DNA of 50,819 nucleotides from Acidobacteriaceae bacterium (GTDB lineage: Bacteria > Acidobacteriota > Terriglobia > Terriglobales > Acidobacteriaceae), in NCBI GenBank assembly GCA_030041045.1, contig JASHOQ010000084.1, positions 1 through 50,819 of the forward strand, given 5' to 3'. This document shows, piece after piece, positions 45,469-50,819 of the stretch (positions are counted from its first letter, which is position 1; each line of letters opens with the position of its first letter). The position numbers and the translations under genes were made by a program. The notes under the pieces were generated by a model. The model was not told the DNA's origin and ran no database searches. It worked only from the letters and a program-made list of their open reading frames with translations.

Positions 45469-45742
45469 TTATCTTTACCTCGCCTCTATGTGTCCCACAG
45501 TACCGTTTCCTCTGAGTGGAAACAACCTTACTTTCAGTCAAATAGCTCCCACGTTCGGCGGGAGCGTGTCCCATAGTAATCACGTTACAAACTCGCCATT
45601 ACGATTGAGGCCGCCCAGGATCGGCCCGCTTTCCCTACCCCGTGCCGGGAAGCAAACTTTAGTTTGGGAAGTTTTCCAGCTCGGATAAACCCTAGGAAAT
45701 GCAAGGCATCCAACTCGGCACATTGCGAACAGGGGGCCGAGT

Positions 45743-45961
45743 ATGAATTTTCCGGAACTGCGAGACTCAAAGCCAGAACTCGATTGCCTGTTTTGCCGGC
45801 ACCCGGCACGGGACCATCAGCTTTGCGGCGTGCATCTCTGCGTTGAGCGCGATTGCAGCTGCCCAGGGTTTTTCCATCCCTACCATCTGGAAGCAAGAAG
45901 AATCCCGACGCCTCTCTCCGAGTTTTTCAACGGCCGGTATGTTGGCCCGCTGCCCCTCTAA
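45743..45961 (+). CDS. Possible small Cys-rich protein
   Basis: A 72-residue frame (MNFPELRDSKPELDCLFC...) with six Cys and three His clustered as CLFCRHPARDHQLCG and HLCVERDCSCPGFFH. The spacing suggests a zinc-binding knuckle. AGGGGG lies 6 bases before the ATG. I do not recognise the family. Cys/His clustering of this kind is unlikely by chance. Confidence 0.5.
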   Translation: MNFPELRDSKPELDCLFCRHPARDHQLCGVHLCVERDCSCPGFFHPYHLEARRIPTPLSEFFNGRYVGPLPL

Positions 45962-46366
45962 CTCGCATCGCGAAAACACAAAGGGCAGAGTCCTCATCGA
46001 ACTCTGCCCCGTGACCAGAGACCTCTGGGTATCACGAAGACCGCGCCCGACGATCAGGATCCGGTCATAGCGAAAGCACGCGCCAACAAGCGTCGATCTG
46101 GCGGCGATACATCCCGCGATGCTCTGCTCCAAGACACCGGAGTGGAACTTTTGGCGTAGACGACGCCTATTGAAGGTGTGGCGTAATAGAGCCAAGCGAG
46201 ACTAACTTCCCGACTGGCGGTAAACCAAACGCAACGCGGCCATTGAACTCAATTTGTAATAGATTCAAATAATCAATCGCCGACGTCTCCAGCACCTGGA
46301 CAACGAAGTTGCCTCCGCAGCCTGCGAGTGAACGGCAACGTGCCGGCGCCGCGCCGCGGACGCTCG
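45962..46366. other. Intergenic, no supported gene
   Basis: No convincing frame on either strand. The short phrase GGAGTGGAACTTTTGG at about 46138-46154 resembles the end of the dispersed repeat copies at 9093 and 18936, but no further similarity was seen. Confidence 0.4.
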
Positions 46367-46915
46367 TTACCAGCGGCGGACGCGGCCCACGTCCACATGA
46401 ACAAAGTCGGAGGCCTGGTAGTAACCAACACCGCCACGATGCAGATCGAGGGCCGCGTCACGAAGGCGGGCGGTGGAGAAACCGGGCAGACGAATGTCGA
46501 TGGCTTCGGCCTGCATGTGAAGGCTGTGCACGGCGACGCCGGTGTGCGCGCTGCGGGTGCGCAGGAATTCGTTGGTCTGCGGGGTGCGATAACCGCAGAT
46601 CACATCGATTTCGCTGCCGGACTTGCCGATGGATGCGAGCAGATCGTGCAGCAGATCGAAGACGCGAGGATCGTAGGCGTGAACCTGGCCGGTGCGCCAG
46701 TCGCGGAGAAAATAGTCGAGCTTGTCAAGAGCGGCAGAATCGTAAGTGTCGCCGCGGCGATAGACAATGTCGATGTGCTCGTTGGTGTGGGTGTGGAAGA
46801 GACGCAGCCGGTATTGAGGAACCGATGAGCTGCTCGTCGAGTCGGAAACCGGCTGGGATAGGGCGAACGGCACGAACAGGGCAGTGAAGAGTGCGAGATG
46901 CAAAAACCGCTTCAT
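46367..46915 (-). CDS. Exported DUF882 (YcbK-like, M15A-fold) murein-related protein
   Basis: A 182-residue protein with a signal peptide (MKRFLHLALFTALFVPFALSQ). The C-terminal domain has the zinc-peptidase-like pattern of DUF882/peptidase M15A proteins: ICGYRTPQTNEFLR, SAHTGVAVHSLHMQAEAIDI in short blocks (HSLHMQAEAIDIRLP) and DFVHVDVGRVRRW at the end. The His-x(6)-Asp and terminal HxD are the likely metal ligands. The frame is open upstream to 47125, but the ATG at 46915 starts the signal peptide. It stands divergent to an L,D-transpeptidase gene. In E. coli ycbK lies beside ycbB, the same pairing. Confidence 0.88.
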   Translation of the reverse strand: MKRFLHLALFTALFVPFALSQPVSDSTSSSSVPQYRLRLFHTHTNEHIDIVYRRGDTYDSAALDKLDYFLRDWRTGQVHAYDPRVFDLLHDLLASIGKSGSEIDVICGYRTPQTNEFLRTRSAHTGVAVHSLHMQAEAIDIRLPGFSTARLRDAALDLHRGGVGYYQASDFVHVDVGRVRRW

Positions 46916-47036
46916 TTGCGAGTTTCTTGGGGCGCCAGCGAAACCATTGCCGGGCAAGCGCTTCTTATTATTGTACCGTGAGATCGGGGTGATTTGGACC
47001 GCGGACGGAGTTACCACGGGAACAAGGGGGAACCAC

Positions 47037-48758
47037 ATGAAGAATCTGCTGAAATTGACCATCTTGCTCAGCCTCGCGGGAGTGGCGGCGGGGATGGGCT
47101 GCCGCGACAAGGAACATGCCGCCATGGGCCAGACCGGAACCGCGGCAAATGCCGGAGCGGCGCAGTTCGATCAAGACGGACAGACGGTTCTGCACCAGAT
47201 CGTCGATTCCGGGCGGGATGCGGATCTTCGATGGCCGGATTTTCACGAGTACCAGGCCGATGTGAAGGCGTTTTACGAATCAATCAACTACGCCCCGGCG
47301 TGGACAAGGAGTGGTCGACCCACCGCACAGGCCCTGGCGTATATCGCGATGTTCGAGCAGGCGGATGACAAGGGGCTGGTCCCCGAAGATTACGATGCCG
47401 CGCTCTGGAGCGAGCGGCTGAACAAGTTGAAAGCGTCAGCCGGCGGCGCTTATCTGGCCAAGTTCGACGCAGCCACCACTGTGACGCTGATGCGGTATGT
47501 GCGGTCGCTTAACGTGGGCAGGGTAGATCCGAAGACGTTGGGCTACGACATCGAAGTTGAAAACGGGAAGGTGGAACTGCCGCAGTTTCTCCACGAAAAA
47601 CTCGAAGACGCCGCCGATCCGGCGGGGGCGGTGAATTCAGTGGAGCCGCCGTGGCCCGGTTATCTGAGCACGCTGGACGCTCTGCATCGAGTGAGCGCGA
47701 AGATGAAGGAGGATAGCGGAGAGCTTTTGCCGCTGCCGCAGAGGCCGGTGCTGCCGGGGCAGGCGTATGCGAGCGTTCCCCGGCTTGCGGCATTGTTGCG
47801 CTTCATCGGCGACCTGCCCCCCGATGCGCAAGTCGACACCAACTCCGGGATTTATCAAGGGGCATTGGTCGATGCCGTGAAGGGATACCAATTGCGCCAC
47901 GGTCTGGACCAGGATGGAAAACTGAGCGCGGCCGTAGTGAAGGATTTGAACACTCCGATCAGTCACCGCCTGGACCAGATCGAACTGACGCTGGAAAGAT
48001 GGCGTTGGGTGTCGCGTTCGTTTTCGGAGGCGCCGGTCGTAGTCAATCTACCCGAGTTCAAGCTGCGCACCTATGACGGCTCAGGCAATGTGGTGCTCAT
48101 CAAGAACATCATTGTGGGCAAAGCCTACAACCATCGCACGCCTATCTTCCAGAACCAGATCCGATATGTCGTGTTTCGACCTTACTGGGAGGTGCCGCCG
48201 TCGATTCAAAGGGCAGAGATCGTACCGCATATCCAGCGCGACCCAGGCTACATTGCGAAGGAGAACTTTGAGGTGGTGGCCGGCGACGGTCACGTGGTAA
48301 CCGATGGCGCGGTTTCTGCGGAGGTGCTGCAAGGGCTGCAAAGCGGGAGTTACCGTGTTCGGCAGAAGCCGGGGCCGAAGAATGCGCTGGGCCTGGTGAA
48401 GATCATCTTTCCCAACTCGGACAACGTGTACCTGCATGGCACGGATTCACCGCAACTGTTTGCCCTCTCGCGGCGCGATCTGAGCCATGGCTGCATGCGC
48501 GTGCAGGATCCGGCCGACCTGGTGGTGTGGGTGCTGCGCAACAATCCCGGCTGGAGTCTCGATCGAGTGAAGGCCGCGATGAACGGGAACACCGATAACG
48601 TCACAGTGAATCTGGCGAAGCCGAATCCGGTGCTGATCGTCTACGGGACGGTGACCACCGACGAGAGCGGGCGCATCTACTTTTATGACGATATCTATGG
48701 ATTCGATGCCGAACTCGAAGCCGCCTTAGAGAAAGTCTCCGCATATCGAAGCCAATAG
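47037..48758 (+). CDS. L,D-transpeptidase of the YcbB (LdtD) type
   Basis: A 573-residue lipoprotein-like or exported enzyme: signal segment LLKLTILLSLAGVAAGMGC with a possible lipobox Cys, an N-terminal region, a peptidoglycan-binding-like domain (GAYQLRHGLDQDGKL-type block VDAVKGYQLRHGLDQDGKLS in part), and a YkuD catalytic domain near residues 340-500. The catalytic motif is HGTDSP followed by DLSHGCMRV with Cys486. It makes 3-3 cross-links in peptidoglycan, resisting most penicillins. The ATG at 47037 follows GGGGGAACC. Earlier in-frame codons are ignored because they precede the signal segment. Confidence 0.92.
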   Translation: MKNLLKLTILLSLAGVAAGMGCRDKEHAAMGQTGTAANAGAAQFDQDGQTVLHQIVDSGRDADLRWPDFHEYQADVKAFYESINYAPAWTRSGRPTAQALAYIAMFEQADDKGLVPEDYDAALWSERLNKLKASAGGAYLAKFDAATTVTLMRYVRSLNVGRVDPKTLGYDIEVENGKVELPQFLHEKLEDAADPAGAVNSVEPPWPGYLSTLDALHRVSAKMKEDSGELLPLPQRPVLPGQAYASVPRLAALLRFIGDLPPDAQVDTNSGIYQGALVDAVKGYQLRHGLDQDGKLSAAVVKDLNTPISHRLDQIELTLERWRWVSRSFSEAPVVVNLPEFKLRTYDGSGNVVLIKNIIVGKAYNHRTPIFQNQIRYVVFRPYWEVPPSIQRAEIVPHIQRDPGYIAKENFEVVAGDGHVVTDGAVSAEVLQGLQSGSYRVRQKPGPKNALGLVKIIFPNSDNVYLHGTDSPQLFALSRRDLSHGCMRVQDPADLVVWVLRNNPGWSLDRVKAAMNGNTDNVTVNLAKPNPVLIVYGTVTTDESGRIYFYDDIYGFDAELEAALEKVSAYRSQ

Positions 48759-49030
48759 GTGAAGTCAGGCTGCTGCGCACCGTTCGGATGTATCCGCTGA
48801 CGGCACGCGAAGTGCTTGAGGCATGGCAACAAGGATGCGGCATTCGACCGCTCCCCGAAGACAGTGGAACTGCTTAGCCGCGAGAAGACTGCCACGGTCA
48901 TCACCGTCCCGCCATTTAGCCTTGTTTCAGGGGGAGGAGATTTCGTTGCCGTCAGCTTAAAAAGTGTGCTAGGTTGAAGATGGCGAAGGGATCCGCCATA
49001 AACCGCCGCCCGAAATGGACCGGCTGATGA

Positions 49031-49054
49031 CCCCTGCGATGAGGCAGGGGTTTT
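49031..49054 (+). terminator. Rho-independent terminator just before the PPase-like gene
   Basis: CCCCTGC, loop GATGAG, GCAGGGG, then TTTT: a perfect 7-bp GC-rich stem and a T-run. It lies 270 bases after the transpeptidase gene and 3 bases before the ATG at 49058. Either it ends upstream transcription or it is an attenuator/leader element of the next gene. Confidence 0.75.
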
Positions 49055-49057
49055 ATT

Positions 49058-49306
49058 ATGCTCCTGCATCGCCAGGCGATTGAGAAGATTCTGGCCTACG
49101 CGACGGGAAACCCCAGATTCAGTGATATCCGAAGCTACACTGAGATTCAGTCACACATTCTTCGTGAAGTCGAACACCTCATCTCCCTATATAAGGATCT
49201 TGAGGGAAAAGAGACAATGGTTCTTGGGTGGAAAGATCGGGAAGCAGCATACGAGGTGATCCGGTCCAGCCATGAGCGGTTTATCCACAGCGCCGTTCCA
49301 CAATGA
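49058..49306 (+). CDS. Half-length pyrophosphatase-like protein (C-terminal part only)
   Basis: An 82-residue protein that aligns with residues ~110-175 of family I PPases, including the one at 6772: EKILAYATGNPRF matches EKVLAVGKNNPRY, then LISLYKDLEGKE matches FFSIYKDLEGKR and VLGWKDREAA matches VKGWHDASYA. The conserved Tyr-Lys of YKDLEGK is kept. All metal-binding Asp residues, which lie in the missing half, are absent, so it cannot be a pyrophosphatase alone. It has an ATG and no internal stop, but no obvious ribosome site, and lies right after a terminator. It overlaps the ATPase gene by 35 bases. It may be a regulatory or adaptor protein or a decayed copy. Confidence 0.65.
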   Translation: MLLHRQAIEKILAYATGNPRFSDIRSYTEIQSHILREVEHLISLYKDLEGKETMVLGWKDREAAYEVIRSSHERFIHSAVPQ

Positions 49307-50072
49307 GGCCGTGGCCGTGCCTAAGCACGCATATAACGGCAACATTGAGCCTCAGCTCTTTTTCGCCGCGGTTGAGCGCACGGAAGAGATGGTCCGCCTT
49401 CAGTCCCAGACGGAAAGACGAAAGTCGCTCCTGGTCTTCGGGCCTGAAGCCGTAGGGAAAACCCGTCTCTTACGATCTTTTGTGAACACTCAGCCGCTTG
49501 CTCTTTTCGTCCCGCACGTGGAATCGCCTCGCCAGATACTTCTGACGCTAATCGCTGAACTACGCCGGCTTGGAAAACGCGGAGTGGATCTTCCGGCCAA
49601 TTCGGAGTCGCTGAGCAGCACTGGGCTCAAGGGAGTCCTCCAGCGTGCGCTGGAGGTCCATCCCTTCTCCATGGCGCTCGACCAGATCAGCGCTCCATCC
49701 CGCGCGGTCACTGCTCTTATTAAGGACCTGAACTATTTCGACCGCACGCCGGTTGTCTTTGCCGCGCGCAGTCCGCATATGGAAGATATCGGTGCACTGC
49801 AGTCCCTGTGCGCGCGGAGTTCGGAACGAGTGGAACTGAAGGAATTCGCTCCTCCGCTCGCATTAGAATTTGCCAGGTGGGAGGCGCGAAAGGCAGATCT
49901 TGGGGCCTCCAACCTGGATGAAGTTCTAAGGTTGTTCGCTGAAAGCAGCAGAGGAAACCCCGGCGCCATTGTCCAGATGGTCAAGATGGCGCATTTCCCC
50001 AGATACCGGGCGGGCGAGCAAATCAAGGCCCACGTCTTGTACCTCGACTATCGGATGGGACGCAGGGAGTAA
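49272..50072 (+). CDS. P-loop ATPase (AAA/STAND-like)
   Basis: A 266-residue ATPase. Walker A is GPEAVGKTRLL near residue 57; a Walker B-like strand is HPFSMALDQISAP near 130, where the usual second acidic residue is Gln. Then VVFAARSPHMED resembles sensor 1, followed by a helical lid (LALEFARWEARKADLG, LRLFAESSRGNPGAIVQM) like ORC/STAND-type ATPases. The start is ambiguous: ATG at 49272 overlaps the PPase-like gene, while GTG at 49317 has GAGG 8 bases before it and may be real. It is followed by an AAA+ gene on the same strand, 127 bases away. Its target is unknown. Confidence 0.75.
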   Translation: MSGLSTAPFHNEAVAVPKHAYNGNIEPQLFFAAVERTEEMVRLQSQTERRKSLLVFGPEAVGKTRLLRSFVNTQPLALFVPHVESPRQILLTLIAELRRLGKRGVDLPANSESLSSTGLKGVLQRALEVHPFSMALDQISAPSRAVTALIKDLNYFDRTPVVFAARSPHMEDIGALQSLCARSSERVELKEFAPPLALEFARWEARKADLGASNLDEVLRLFAESSRGNPGAIVQMVKMAHFPRYRAGEQIKAHVLYLDYRMGRRE

Positions 50073-50199
50073 GCGAAGTTCCCATCTGAAGGCTGGCGCG
50101 GGTGCAAAACGGTGACCTCTTGGGATCGGGAGAGAGGTAACTGCAAGAGGACACAAGTTGTCGAAGCAGTAAAAGGTCAGAGTCAAGCGAGACGTCACC

Positions 50200-50819
50200 A
50201 TGGACGCGGCGGCCGACAAATCCGACATTCTCAAAGGCGCGGTCATTGCCGGGCCGGAGCAGAAGCCCAAAACGATTGCGGAACTCGGCGTGCGTGAGTC
50301 GATCCTCGAAGACATTGGCCTGAAGATTCTCTACCTCCACGGACCATTTTCGGTTGCCGATCTTTCCAACCATAGCCGGCTCAGCTACGATACCGCGGAA
50401 CAATTGTTTAACCGACTGCGGACAAAACTGCTCTGTGAAGTGACCGGGATGGCAGGAACGATTCCCGAGATCGCGATCTCGTCTCAAGGAAGAAATCGGG
50501 CGCTGGAGCTTCTGTCGCAAAACCAGTATTCGGGCCCCATGCCGGTGTCTCTGGCGAGCTATGTGAGCCAGATTCGCAAACAGAGTATGCGCAAAGTGAA
50601 AGTGCGGCCCGCAGATGTGGAACGCGCCCTTGCGCATCTCGTCTTCGATGATGAAGTGCTTTCGGACTTGGGAACGGCGCTCAACTCCGGAAATTCCGTC
50701 TTCCTATACGGCCCGCCCGGGGTTGGCAAAACGGCTGCAGCAGAGGCAATGTCCCATGTTTTTGCCGATAACCACGTATGGATACCGTTCGCGGTTGAAG
50801 TCGTAGGCCAAATCATAAC
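50200..50819 (+). CDS. Winged-helix AAA+ ATPase (cut by window end)
   Basis: From the ATG at 50200, 206 codons read to the right edge with no stop. Residues ~30-100 look like a winged helix (ILYLHGPFSVADLSNHSRL in part, LFNRLRTKLLCEVTG). Residues ~110-145 hold LSQNQYSGPMPVSL and the linker KVRPADVERALAHL. Walker A is YGPPGVGKT near residue 175, followed by MSHVFADNHVWIPFAVEV. This matches a family of MoxR/AAA+-type ATPases in several phyla whose role I do not know; I recall the segment 'P-AVEVDGQII' at this place. The neighbouring ATPase and PPase-like gene may be functionally linked. Confidence 0.75.
   Translation, partial: MDAAADKSDILKGAVIAGPEQKPKTIAELGVRESILEDIGLKILYLHGPFSVADLSNHSRLSYDTAEQLFNRLRTKLLCEVTGMAGTIPEIAISSQGRNRALELLSQNQYSGPMPVSLASYVSQIRKQSMRKVKVRPADVERALAHLVFDDEVLSDLGTALNSGNSVFLYGPPGVGKTAAAEAMSHVFADNHVWIPFAVEVVGQII

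Noticed and set aside
45545..45565. GCTCCC/GGGAGC hairpin
   Set aside because: 6-bp stem with no T-run and not at the end of a supported gene.

Overview
The window looks like chromosomal DNA of an Acidobacteriota (soil acidobacterium). The inference rests on gene content: two large 'ADOP'-type ABC permeases behind a PadR regulator, GloVer- and HAF-repeat secreted proteins, two ECF sigma factors of the acidobacterial/planctomycete type, two Ser/Thr kinases with C-terminal beta-propeller halves, and a winged-helix/TPR protein. DNA is high-GC throughout except one AT-richer gene near 26.6-27.0 kb. I ran no database search; family names come from recognition of motifs.

Layout. 0-0.8 kb: hydrogenase maturation hypC-hypD (hypD cut by the window edge) behind a CRP/FNR-type operator. 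0.9-8.8 kb: housekeeping and membrane genes (SGNH hydrolase, fused lycopene cyclase, glmS, purS, ppa, amino-acid permease). 8.85 kb: tRNA-Ser(GCU). 9.3-18.6 kb: regulators and secreted repeat proteins, ending in an ECF sigma/kinase pair. 18.6-20.4 kb: a decayed stretch with a tRNA-associated repeat and two truncated genes joined end to end. 20.4-26.2 kb: padR and two tandem ADOP permeases sharing a near-identical segment. 26.2-32.7 kb: accessory genes, short repeats and gene fragments, plus a flavin halogenase-like gene overlapping an alpha/beta hydrolase. 32.75-38.8 kb: a selenocysteine island. 39-48.8 kb: transglutaminase-like protein, second kinase, second ECF sigma factor, two small genes, and a divergent pair of peptidoglycan enzymes. 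49-50.8 kb: a half-length pyrophosphatase-like protein followed by two P-loop ATPase genes, the last cut by the window edge.

The most interesting part is the selenocysteine island. A complete tRNA-Sec gene (anticodon TCA, 8+5 bp acceptor/T arm, long variable arm) stands divergent to selD, selA and selB. Immediately downstream of selB, on the same strand, are two genes each interrupted by one in-frame TGA. One is an AhpD-like protein whose CxxC motif reads Cys-Pro-Tyr-TGA. The other is a membrane-anchored protein related to iodothyronine deiodinase whose TGA sits exactly where deiodinases carry selenocysteine. Each TGA is followed at the expected distance by a hairpin with G residues in its loop, as a bacterial SECIS needs. 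An automatic caller would report these two genes as four fragments. The island therefore appears to hold both the selenocysteine decoding machinery and two of its clients.

Other notable points are two probable leaderless promoters (hypC, purS), a pyrophosphatase C-terminal half kept as its own gene beside ATPases, a non-RD kinase, and probable gene conversion between the two ADOP genes.
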